Shown: positions 12,600 to 23,154 of the stretch, piece by piece | Numbering within the stretch: position 1 is the stretch's first letter | How the letters are laid out: every line of letters starts with the position of its first letter | Assembly (NCBI GenBank): GCA_034620365.1 | Contig: JAQGEQ010000084.1 | Span: forward strand, 62,001-126,000 | Direction of reading: 5' to 3' | DNA length: 64,000 bases | From: Pegea sp. RAD2-039 | Taxonomy: Eukaryota; Chordata; Thaliacea; Salpida; Salpidae | Program-made: the position numbers and the translations under genes | The notes under the pieces: model-generated | The model's input: only the letters and a program-made list of their open reading frames with translations | Database searches by the model: none | What the model was told of the DNA's origin: nothing

Positions 12600-14200
12600 G
12601 GTTGAATAATTCTAAAATTTAGTAGTGTTTAAGGGAATCACCCGACATATAAAAAGTCTGCAATAAACAAAGTTTTAATTTAAATATGCTATTTAGTTGA
12701 AAAATTATGTTTTCAGCACAAACACTGACATTGAATATAATGGACCATCAGAATTATTTTTGTAAAAACGTAATTTATGTTTGCTTAGAGAATATTCGAG
12801 AGAAAAACTATTTAAAATTCGGCTTTCAAAACCAAATTTTCTTTGAAAAGTTTATTATTTTGAATAATGAATTTTTTAAATCAATATTCAAAAAACGTTT
12901 ATAACTAATATCTGAAACAGGCTTAAGTTGATCTATTGGTATGATTTAAATCTTTTTTTCAAAGTACATTCACACTTTTATTAATGCCTTTGAAAAGTAA
13001 AATTCTGAAATGAAAGTTTAAAAGTAAAATTACTAAAACTTTTTTGTAGAATATTTAATAATTTTAGCTTTTTTATTAAGATCAATGTTTGGTTTAGCGT
13101 TTATACCTCTTTATTATCTCATGTTACTATTTATTAATTTGTCCAATCGTGATATTTTTACAAAACTTTTCATAATTGTAAATTTATAATCTGATAATAT
13201 GATACTCAACCAAATTAAAGTATCTTTTTATAATCCTTACAAAGATAATCTTTTTAAACAAAGTAAAAAAGCACAGTTTAACAAATGGATAAAGTTCGAT
13301 AAAATTCTCGTAACGCGTTGCGTTTCCATACTTTTAATAAACGGTACTTTTATAGCTTTAAAATGAATTTGTTGACTGCTACTTCCTTCATACTTTGATC
13401 ATCTAAATAAGGTTTTTAGAGTAAATATATGATTTGTCTTTTAAAATGTATTAGTTACTTTAGTTGAATTATTACAATTGAAAATACTACTTCGTTGTTT
13501 GCATACCTACTTAAAAGTCTTTAAGTTTGTATTTCTTACAATTGTTGTACCGTAATTTTACTTATAACAATGAGCTTCAAAGTATTTGTTTTTCTCTCAC
13601 TTAAAAAACTAGATTTTCTTACTTAAATCTAAAAGTTTTTTAAGGTGTTCTTGATATGTTATTATCAAATAAAACTTGATTCAACTAAAATTCATATTTG
13701 ACAATGGCTTGGAATATTATATATAAAAATACTTTTACTAAAAGTACATATTGCAGACTATAATGGATAGATTTGCCATTAGTTTAAAATAAGAATGTAT
13801 CATTTGAAACATGATCCTTGTTGAGAGCAAATTTTAGTTGAGAGTCATGCAGTAGATTATGTTAGATTTTTTGATAAGAATATATTCTAAAACTAAATTT
13901 ATTCTTCTAAGCATCATATCTTAATATTTCTAATAATATATTATGATCCTTTTAGAAATCATTATAACAGCTTCACTTTTAATATGAAAAATTGCTCTTA
14001 CAGCTCTTTAAGGTAAGAATGAAATTTTAAATATTACATTTATTAATTCATTTCAATAAATGCTTGAAGAGAGCACCTCTCGAAACATACATTCTCATAA
14101 ATAACATCTATTAAGTCAGATATATAGAAAGAAAAAGATGTAACACATGACATTTCAGTAGTCCTCAAAACATATAACAGTGAGCAGTTACATAGAATGT
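12600..14200. other. Intergenic AT-rich region
   Basis: I see no gene here. The 65-codon open frame at 12707-12904 is compositionally like its surroundings and matches nothing I know. Confidence 0.4.
14056..14103 (-). repeat. SINE 3'-end copy
   Basis: The reverse complement matches the tail module of the SINE at 39108-39299: GAGAATGTATGTT, then GAGAGGTGCTCTCTT and an ATTTATTG end. The tRNA-like head is missing. Confidence 0.6.
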
Positions 14201-14225
14201 TGATAATATAAAAAAAGAACAAAAT

Positions 14226-14770
14226 TCACAGTTTAGAAATGGCAATGTTGGCAATACTATAACGGTTCAACTTCTGTTTAAACGGCACGAGTGATTTTGA
14301 CATGACAATGTATGATGGCAGCTGGTTCCAAGTACTAATTGTGCGGTATGAGAAAAAAAATTGATCTTAATAACGTACCAGGTAATGTGGGCTTATTAAG
14401 ATGCAATGTGTGTCCTCTGAGTTGATATAAGTTGAGGGAGGGAATAATAGAAAAGAAATCATCAAACTGAAGGTCAATTAAATTATGAATAATTTTAGAA
14501 ATAAGAATTAAGTCGTATTTAATCCTTCGAAATTCCAAAGTATCTAAATTTAAGAAGCTGAGACGTTGTTTATAGCTATCGTATTTAATTTTTCTGCATA
14601 CCAATCTCGTAAATTTTGCTTGGACAGATTCGATTTTTTTGATATCACTAACTTGATATGGCATCCATGCACTAACTTTGTATTCAAAAATTGGACGTAC
14701 AATTTGAAAAGATTGATAAAGAAGTATGGATCTTTAGAATTAAAGGTCTTTATAATGAGTAGAGTAGACA
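14226..14770 (-). mobile_element. Non-LTR retrotransposon fragment (LINE, copy 2)
   Basis: Minus-strand reading gives the 3' end of a LINE ORF2: VRPIFEYKVSAWMPYQVSDI, then AKFTRLVCRKIKYDSYKQRL, FLNLDTLEFRRIKYDLILI and, after one frameshift near 14340, SYRTISTWNQLPSYIVMSKS ending at a TGA at about 14226. This is the usual C-terminal region after the RT palm of jockey/CR1-like elements. It is 5'-truncated and frameshifted. It is the same family as the relic near 7 kb but in the opposite orientation and better preserved. Confidence 0.85.
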
Positions 14771-15247
14771 ATTAAGCTTGTTATAATGGTATAACTTCAA
14801 TTGAAATACTGTCACAGGTGTTTTCTACCAACCTACTCTAACCATGTTTCTTACTATGTTGAACTAAAATGAATTTTATGAAATAAAGACATTAAGGTAT
14901 AGTCCACTTTTTTCTTTTTGTATTGAAATTGACATGAATGAAAACTTCTGCCTAAAATAAATTTTCTAAATAAATTAAATTATTCTGTAAAAAGTAGGGA
15001 TGAATACAAAAAGATATTCAACTTTTATTTACTGAGATTCTTTAAAACATTTAAAAATACACAAAAAAGTGATTTAATTTAATAATAATCATCTAAATAA
15101 AAATAAAATTTGGCAAAGACAAACGTGAAGCATGGAAGACTCAAGATTTTGTCGTAAAACAACTAAAGTAAAAAAATAAAAAGTTTCAACTAAAATATAC
15201 ATTTCATATTTACAATAAAATAAACCCACAAATTTCTATACAATTAA

Positions 15248-15433
15248 TTTATAAACAAAAAAGTTTATGATTGCTTTGTAGCTTACAATATTTTAAAGAT
15301 TATATTACGAGTCTTAGATGACGAAGATGAAACTGATATTGCTGCAAATGATGAAGAAAATACTCATCTAAAGGCAATCAAAACAGAAAGTAAAAAAAGT
15401 ATTTTAAGTATTGTAGATTACAATAAGATTTAA
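15248..15433 (+). other. Possible orphan exon or gene remnant (acidic ORF)
   Basis: A stop-free frame of 61 codons contains the acidic stretch VLDDEDETDIAANDEENTHL followed by a Lys-rich tail and TAA. An acceptor-like AAAG precedes the acidic part. The composition is unlike random AT-rich DNA, but no partner exon was found on this strand, and the neighbouring neuferricin gene lies on the other strand. The product is not recognised. It could be a fragment of a retrocopy. Confidence 0.25.
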
Positions 15434-15592
15434 ACATGTAGCTGGGTACAAGATTAGAAAAATCAATTTTTCATCTTTATTTTATACATTTTCGATGAAA
15501 TCTAATAAATTTTGAATTATTTACATGTTAGCAACTTGATGTCAGTAGACAACAAATTTAACTGAAATAAACATCAATTTGATTAAATTGAA

Positions 15593-17600
15593 TCAATTAG
15601 ACCCAGTGGAAGTTATACAAATTTCACTGAGCGGTTCACATCCAGGATATGGTTTGATTCTTGGATCATCAAGATCTCCGTTTGCTGTATCTAATCCAAA
15701 CGAGCTGGCTCCGTTTGTTCTTACACAGACACATCTAGGTGTAGAAGTTCCTGGGGCAAGGAACAATCTAGGTACACCAACCCAATCACGACTTACTCCT
15801 CCGCTGAAATAAACCGATGTTACATTGAGCAATATTTCTTAGTTGTTTTAGAAGCAAACGAAGTACTTCTGATAAGTTCTGATATGAGCAGTTGAGTTTT
15901 CGCTATCTTTTACCACAAAGCAATATACGTAATACTGGTGCTGCTGACCGAGGAGTTTTTACATATTAAGGTGCTTACTCAACTCAAATTGGTCTTTATA
16001 AAATCGTTATATTCTGATTAGAACCACTGGCGTTACACAAACAAGTTTTTATTGAGTTGTTTGGAGAACTTATATGAAATTGATTCAATTTTCATCAAAT
16101 TCATTTCAAGAATTAGATTCAATATTTCAGTTTTAGTTGAATCTCTACTGCAGTGCACTTTTTAGAGTTTCAAATGTTTTTAATTTCATGTTTTTATTTG
16201 AAAAATGGGGCCAATTGAAAATCAGGATATCAGAAACAAATTTTAACTACAAACTTAAATTATTGCCATTATTTCCAAATGAAAATTATAAAACCTTTTT
16301 TTGCTACACCAAACTTTCGAACCATGTTCTTGTGAAGACATACTATTACAAGCAGGCATCTTTAAATCAAAAGACCTCTCTTCTTCTTTTGCTTTTAAAG
16401 CACTCTTTATAGATTCTTGAACATTCTTCATGTTAGGAGTTGGTTTACCAGAAGAGTCATAAAAGTACCCAACAACCTTTCCTGTCAGATAAATTATATC
16501 CTTGTAAATAAATACAAACAAATATAAAATCAAATAATTATTTTCTAATTATTGCTAAAATATATATTTTTTCATTTTAAAAAAATAATTCAAAACAAAT
16601 TACAAAATTTATCTTAATAATAGATCTAATTTGTGAGAATGTGTGTTAGCGAGAGGTGCTCTCTTTAGGCACCCTCCTTCACATTTATTGTAATAAATAA
16701 ATAAATAATTTCATTACCAACAACCAGATAATTATTTGCATAAAATTTTTTCCAATCATTTATCCCTGCAAAGTTATGAAGAGATACATCATCAAGATTG
16801 TCAATCAATCCATTTTCACTAAAGTCTCCAGTGATAAAAGCTCTAGTGGCATCTCTACCTTTAAAAGAAATCAAAATTATATAACTTAAAATCAAATAAA
16901 AAGAATGATCCTTTATAATCATAAAATGAATAATTTAAAATTATCATTAAAAATGTATAAAATCCACAAATTATGAATTTGTTAGCCAAATTACAAACCA
17001 GCAAAGAAGTGATAAGAACCACCAGGCTGATAATGTTTAGCTCCATCTTTTACATCATAAACTTTCCCCAAAAAGGCAACATAAACCCCTCTGCTATCAT
17101 CACTAGTACCTCTATAATATTGCCACAACTCATCTTTTGTAAAGAGATGTTGAAAGACTTTGATGTCATTTGCTCCTAGGTAAAAGATTTATATTTGAAT
17201 TATAAATTATCAAATAAACAAATTAAAGTTATTTTTGAAGGTTAAAGCTAATTTTTTATGACATATAACACAATTGTTGTTTATTGGTTTATTTCTAATT
17301 GAAGAAAATAGATAATTATTAAAAATAAAATTAATTCTTATAAAATGAGTAGATTGACATTTATATATAAGAAAATTTATGATTCAAATATTTTCAAAAT
17401 AACAAACCTCGCTCAAGAGCTTTTTTCTGAGTCGAGTAGTTGTTAAAATAATCATTAAAATAATAAATAAAAAACTCTGGCACGAAATTAGGAATACATT
17501 TTGCCAAGTAGCCGGAAAAACTTTGAGAAAATGTTGTTGAAGAAATTAATAAAGCTATGAGTAAAATAGATACTGAAAGAAATCCAACTAACTTGAACAT
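15593..17600 (-). CDS. CYB5D2: Neuferricin (cytochrome b5 domain-containing protein 2)
   Basis: Five exons on the minus strand: 17600-17408, 17175-16999, 16858-16718, 16481-16295, 15803-15593, all in phase, 302 aa. The N-terminus has a hydrophobic signal or anchor (VGFLSVSILLIALLIS). A membrane-associated-progesterone-receptor/cytochrome-b5-like heme-binding domain follows at about residues 74-170 (GKVYDVKDGAKHYQPGGSYH, FAGRDATRAFITGDFSE, NYLVVG). The family-specific C-terminal module contains VWCSKKSGGVSRDWVGVPR, PRCVCVR and the ending YPGCEPLSEIC. Neuferricin is an extracellular or ER heme protein linked in vertebrates to neuronal differentiation and P450 activity. A minus-strand AATAAA lies near 15478. 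Intron 3 contains a SINE-tail repeat. The match extends over the full length. Confidence 0.95.
16629..16712 (+). repeat. SINE 3'-end copy in neuferricin intron 3
   Basis: Shows the tail module GTGAGAATGTGTGTTAGCGA, then GAGGTGCTCTCTTTAGGCACC (a GGTGC/GCACC hairpin), and ends in TTATTGTAATAAATAAAT. It lies only a few bases inside the intron from the exon 3 donor at 16718 (minus strand). Confidence 0.75.
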
Positions 17601-17899
17601 AAGTTAATTCTACATTAAAACATTTAATAGCCGCAATTAGGAAGTAGAATAGCTGAATATCGCTTTAGGCTAATATCATTAGAGCGTAGTGTTTACCGAC
17701 TATTTTACATAAATAGCAAATCAGTTCCAGACTTTAATCAATTAATTCCTCGATTTATGTTGATTTTGTTTAAAAATTATTGAGCTATTAAAAAACTAAT
17801 AAATTTTTTGTTTTAAAATTAGTTAAACTCATTACTAGTTTTGTAAGTGTTTTATAGAGAATTGATTCGTAATATATGACGAAGACAACGAAAATGAAA

Positions 17900-18115
17900 G
17901 GTGTTAAGATTATTTTCGTTAGCCTTCGACAAAGTCCAAGTTTCACTGGCTTACAATAGCGTACTGCAGACAAAAGGCTCTATAGATGACAGCCTTGGTT
18001 CTGATGGATGACTTTGGATTATCCCAGACTCTGGAGGTGAACCGTGCAAATGTGCCAGATGCTTTACCGATTCAGCTTTTGATATTGGCTTTGATTGATG
18101 AGACTCGATTCAAGT
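17900..18115 (-). mobile_element. Second-type LINE relic
   Basis: Minus-strand translation reads IGKASGTFARFTSRVWDNPK and then IRTKAVIYRAFCLQYAIVSQ, the familiar endonuclease/RT-LINE segment (RIxKAxxxFxxLxxRVWxNxxLxxxTKxxVYRAxVLxxLLYG). Stops interrupt it on both sides. It is not the family of the 7 kb and 14 kb relics. Confidence 0.8.
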
Positions 18116-18119
18116 TGCC

Positions 18120-19394
18120 TACAATTTATTATTAATAATTTTCGACCAATACAAGTTTTGTTGTTCATTTTTTGCAAATATTTGGTTAATACTACAAGAT
18201 CTTATAAACAATCATATTTCAGTTAACTTTTTGTAAAGTAGCTGAACATAATTTTGCGTTATGATTAATCTAAACAGCTTAAACCAGGAATCTTTAATGT
18301 TATATGACTGCTATTTTTATATTTTACTAAATGAGTACATTTTAAAAAGCATGCATGCTACTATAATGTTAAATGCTTTGCTTGTATTGTCTATGGTTGG
18401 CCCAAAAGTTTTTACTGGTAAGGTTGTAAGAAAAGCATTGAAAAGTCTACAAGAGCTTTAGAATCGAGATCTTACAGACTCATAATAATCCAAATTATAA
18501 GTTTACTTATTCTAAATAAATTGTTTTTTATAACAATGTAATATTTGATACTTGTTAATAGTAATAAATTTTACTATTGAAACTTATCTATTATTAAAAA
18601 CTAGTTAAATTTATTTGGTTATGTAATTTACTGGGGCGAATTCTATCAAATTACGAATGGGTCCTAGGAAAATATTGTGTCTTTAGGTTTTATTCTGCGC
18701 AGTAAGAGCATTTTTAGAAAAAGTCGATTGATTGACTTGGTCTGTAAATAATTTTTAATTAATATTTTTCACTGATAAATTTATCAACAGGTCTTTTATT
18801 AGATTTTTAGATTAAAGCTTGCTTTTTATCAGCTTTTCTTACTGAAGAATGTGTGATTTAAAAAATTTGAAACATAATTTTAAATACTTTTAGTTAAAAA
18901 CATATTAGTCTCGAAAGTTAAATGAAAACAAGTTCGTTACAATTTTTTTTTCGGAAAACTGACTCTTATAAAAAAAATATCTAAATCAAAAAAGCTTATC
19001 TTGCAATCAAATTTATTGGTGGTTGTAACGATAGTAACTTTTTAAAAGAGCCTTGTACTATTTTAAAGGGCGGCTAATAACGATGATAGGTAACAACGAA
19101 CAACTAAACTATATGTATTCAGAAAGAGTTTGTAACAAGCAAGGCGTCAATATAAAACTTAAAAACACATTTAGGTATACAGTAAGATCATCTACAGTTT
19201 AGTGTTCAAACATACAACACCTAGCTTACAATTAAATCTGTTGGTGGTTGAGGTGCTTACGACTCGCCTACTTTTAGCTCACTAAATATGTATATGGTTT
19301 TGTTTAAACAGCTGTGTATATACATCTATTTTTAATTTATTAATAAAGATGCTTAAAGCAAACAACAATCGTTTTATTTTTAAGTTTTACAGTT
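18120..19394. other. Intergenic region
   Basis: No firm gene. A 66-codon frame at 18261-18461 (hydrophobic, ending VVRKALKSLQEL) is not recognised. Two loosely similar stretches near 19010 and 19230 share a TTGGTGGTTG core. Confidence 0.35.
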
Positions 19395-19814
19395 TCAATT
19401 TTGTTCGTCAACTGTTGACATAAGTATGTCGCCTTTACTTTCATTACTATCATCTTTTAGGCGTTTCTGCATCATTTTAAATTGTAGAATTACTCTCTTC
19501 TTAAAATTCTTCACTTTTTTTATAGAGCTATTAACCTCAAATAAGTCCTTTTGTTTATCTGCCCACCGTACATTCAATTTACCAAAACTTTCCGACATCG
19601 ATCTGATTTCACATTTTAACTCTATTCTTTTCCTATTTATTTCATGAATATCATTTCGATTTTCTTGAAATTTCTCTTCATACATTAAAAGAAAATATCT
19701 ATAAGGATTATTTTTATGACCACGTTTACAGCAACATGATGGTATCTCTTCTTCAATAGAATCTCCTACAAGATTAGCCAAGCATTTACAATGCCTACAA
19801 CCATTACAAAACAT
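19395..19814 (-). CDS. Orphan cysteine-rich coiled-coil protein
   Basis: Single-exon ORF of 139 aa, family not recognised. The N-terminal 32 residues hold eight cysteines in a CxxCxxCxC cluster and a CCC cluster (MFCNGCRHCKCLANL, then PSCCCKRGHK), suggesting metal binding or disulphide packing. Residues about 45-125 are highly charged with heptad spacing (EINRKRIELKCEIRSMSESF, VNSSIKKVKNFKKRVILQF), as in a coiled coil. A minus-strand AATAAA at about 19375-19380 lies 15-20 nt past the stop, which supports a real transcript. No signal peptide or membrane segment is seen. The cysteine layout recalls small zinc-binding domains but fits none I can name. Confidence 0.55.
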   Translation of the reverse strand: MFCNGCRHCKCLANLVGDSIEEEIPSCCCKRGHKNNPYRYFLLMYEEKFQENRNDIHEINRKRIELKCEIRSMSESFGKLNVRWADKQKDLFEVNSSIKKVKNFKKRVILQFKMMQKRLKDDSNESKGDILMSTVDEQN

Positions 19815-22203
19815 TTTCCAACACTTTACACATAATGTTCTTTGATAAGCAAAAGATATTTTACAAATTGTTGTTATTCATAATTCCAATTATTACTAAA
19901 CAATAAGATTCATAATTTGATATCTAAATCCGATAATATATTTAAAATATAATATTATTTTCGTTTTTATCTACCAGCCCAATATGAAATTTTATTTGAT
20001 AAATGCTATCTTAGAAAATGTCAGTTTTGCATGAAGCGCAGAAATTCAAGTGGATTTAGCATTTTAACTTAAAAAAAAACTTTTCAAATATTGATACCAA
20101 AATAAGAAAAACTTTTGCTTCAACACAATCTTTTTATTTAGTACTTTTGAAATACTCACAAAACGTGTAGCAATTAAACTACCCTAGTAATAAGCAATAT
20201 ATGACAAAAATTTATTTATATATTAGTATTTATACTTCCTAAAAGAAATGAATACAAAGAAATATATATACTGCAGAAAATAAACTGATGCGTCAATATT
20301 TTTTACTATAAATCATTGTATACTGTTGTATATAAAAAGTTTTATCTAGCAAAAAATAAACATTAATTAAAAATTTTTTTTAATGTTTTGAGAATATATC
20401 AAAAGTAATTTGTGGGATTATTAAGAGATATCTATTAATTTGGAATTTTGGCATATAAGAAGCCATATTAATTTTTTATTGTAAAGCTATCTCTTAAAAT
20501 TTGACAATGAAAGTCTTTTTAAGTTAATCATAATTACTTGAATATTGTTTTTGTTTGTAGTTTATAACAATTTTTAGTTTAGAATGTAAACTAAAGAAAA
20601 AATCAAATATAATGATAAAAATATACTGAAACATTATTCAAAGATTTTACTAAATTGAAAATATATATTTTAATCTAGTTTTCAGTGCTTACAACACAAT
20701 TTATTTTGTATGATGAAGTTTTTACAACAGATTAAGAACTATGATGCAGATTATACATCAAATTTTTGAGTTTAAATAATCTTTAAAGTTCATTTCTCTT
20801 AAAGCAAATTTAAATCTAAGCATATAATGACAGCTGATTTGTAAGAGAAATTTATTTAAAGAAAAATTAAATGTTTTTAAAACTTTTTTGCGGATATAAC
20901 TTTTAAATTGCTCTATTATCGGTTGCAGCTCGGTGTACTTGTTTACCACTTTAAAAGTTTCTCATTTAAGTTACATTCTAGTTGCTTATACTATATCACA
21001 CTTTATCAATGATGTAAGATAAAGATACTTATTTAAAAAGATAGTTGGTTCTAAAATAAACATATTTTAGTTTAACTGATCATAAAATTATCATGATAAA
21101 TAAATTGTTATTAAGAATGATAAACGAAAAAGGTAGAAAAATATTTAGACAATTGTTGTTTGACTTTACACCAATTGTTCAGCTTCTTATATAGTTTTTT
21201 CACATCATCAAAAATAAACTTAAACTATTTTTTTATCTTATTATTTATTTTTTCATTTATTAAAATTAAGAAAAAATGTTTAATGAATAAATGTTAATGC
21301 TACTTAAATTATTATTATCTTATTTACATATAACACGATAAATATTTGTTTCGTATTTATGCTTTTCATACTCCTTTCAATCATTTTGATTTCCTACAAA
21401 CATCTGATAAACTATTCAGATTTTGAACCAATGTAAAATGATTGATTTTATTTATTTTTGATTTTATAACTTCATTTCTTCTTAATATAGGCATAATAGC
21501 TTCCTTCATTTAAATAGTTTGTATTTGAAATTTTTTCTTATTTTATGAATAGCTAGTACACAGTTTAATATTGAAAAAAAAAGTATATTTTTGATAAAAA
21601 CTTTCTATTCGACTCGATATATAGCTTTTAACTTTAATCAAAACTATTTGTTGATATTTATGTTATATATCTATAAAAGTATATTTATTCGATGTTAACT
21701 AGTCTAAATTTTATGTTTACTAACTCTTTTTGAAGCATTAGACACTGAGGTTTTCATTTTAAATATTAGTAATAAAACAACTTCTTATTTATTTTCAATC
21801 ATTTTATGTATTTCATTGTATTAATGTTTTTAACTCTAGTTTAAAAATTAGTTTGAATTAAATGTAATTAAACGAAAAAGAAAAGTTTGAGATAAATATT
21901 TACTAGATCAAAAAAAACACTGGATGAAGAATGAAAAAGTATTTAAGAGTATATAAGCTTATTCACGTCGTTATGATTTCATGCAGTTAATTGGGAAAGC
22001 CTTTTTCTTTTTTGGCATGCTTTCCGTCGAGAACGACCATTCATACGCTTTTATAGTGGAAATCATATAGATTTTAAATAAAAGTTCTACAGAAAACTTT
22101 AAAATCTAACTATTTTAGTTGTGATTCAATAAAAATCAATCCATGTTTTTGCTTTTGCAGTTAATTTAAGTTTATTATTATAAAACTTTAATTCTGTTCA
22201 ATT
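19815..22203. other. Intergenic AT-rich region
   Basis: No gene seen. A 63-codon frame at 20758-20949 is weak. Near 22005-22045 there is a degenerate copy of the CCG(T/C)CGAGAA repeat family listed elsewhere. Confidence 0.4.
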
Positions 22204-23154
22204 ATGTTTAAAAAACGGGTGATTGGTATATTTTTATTGACGTTGGTTGCTACATCTACTTGTTTCAAAAACCAAGAAAATACTTTTGAAGATCTTGAAA
22301 ATGATGAAGATGAGGGTGGATCGGGTAGTGAGTCAAAAAGTTATTTGCTGTAAATTTTTCAAATAGATAATATTTTGATGTATAATTGTAGTGTAGTTAA
22401 TCTTAATTTAAATTATCTTATGAAAAAGTATATAAACATTAATTAAGAAACTTTTAAAATTAAATTATAGATTATTATTTGATAAGTATTTTGGTTTTTA
22501 AAGTCTTAAACTCTTACTAATGCTTGATATAGACATTTTAGTGCCTGGGTGTCGTGATATGGACTGTAATCGTCCCTTTGGAAGATGTAAAACCCTTCCT
22601 CATGAGGAAGAAGAAGTTTGTGAATGTATAAAAACTGTTAGTGGAGCTTTTTGTGATGATAGTAAGTTTTTATTTATGTACAAACAACTTAACTTTCATT
22701 CTTGGCAACTTCCTGTATAAATCTTACTAAATTTAAACGAAAAAGTTTAAGAATTTTGATAGTGGGACTCAGTTAAAAATTAAATGAAATTTACAGTTAC
22801 CTGGTTGATGATACTTTCAACCATCGGTGGATTAGCTCTTCTAATAATACTCATTTATATATTCTACCGTGGAATAAGATTTTTCTTAAAGCGTAAAATA
22901 AAACGGCCTCTGATGATAAGCTTCCAATACAAAGTACATGATTCAATTAAAATAATTTTGTTTTGATTATAAAAAAACAATTTATAGAAATTTATAAATT
23001 TCAATAGTTATTTAATTAATTCATAACAAATTTAAGGCTGATCTGATCATGGCAAACTTTTTTAATTTGTCATTATGCATTTCAGGACAATAAATCCAAA
23101 ACTGTTTACACCAAGCATTCCTCAGTGGACAACAATGATGAAAACAAAGTTTAA
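22204..23154 (+). CDS. Small EGF-like single-pass membrane protein
   Basis: Four exons: 22204-22327, 22542-22661, 22797-22933, 23086-23154, 149 aa. Residues 1-20 are a signal peptide (VIGIFLLTLVATSTC). An acidic linker follows (FEDLENDEDEGGSG). Residues 45-79 form one EGF-like domain with six cysteines spaced C-x4-C-x6-C-x10-C-x-C-x8-C. A transmembrane helix at about 84-105 is followed by a basic stop-transfer stretch (FFLKRKIKRP) and a tail of about 30 residues. The layout of signal, one EGF, TM and short tail is that of EGF-family ligand precursors or small Notch-type ligands. However, the EGF loop C2-C3 is unusual and the family cannot be named. AATAAA lies at 23286-23291. Exon phases (1,1,0) isolate the EGF domain as a symmetric exon. 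Confidence 0.8.

Noticed and set aside
12707-12904. 65-codon plus frame upstream of the DNAJB promoter
   Set aside because: Composition equals the background (Asn/Phe/Ile/Lys) and no conserved motif is seen.
15579-15812. 77-codon plus-strand frame opposite neuferricin exon 5
   Set aside because: The minus strand gives the conserved GGVSRDWVGVPR ending of neuferricin. The plus frame is its shadow.
18261-18461. 66-codon plus frame as a small membrane protein
   Set aside because: Hydrophobic content is common in AT-rich frames. No splice sites, poly-A signal or homology to support it.
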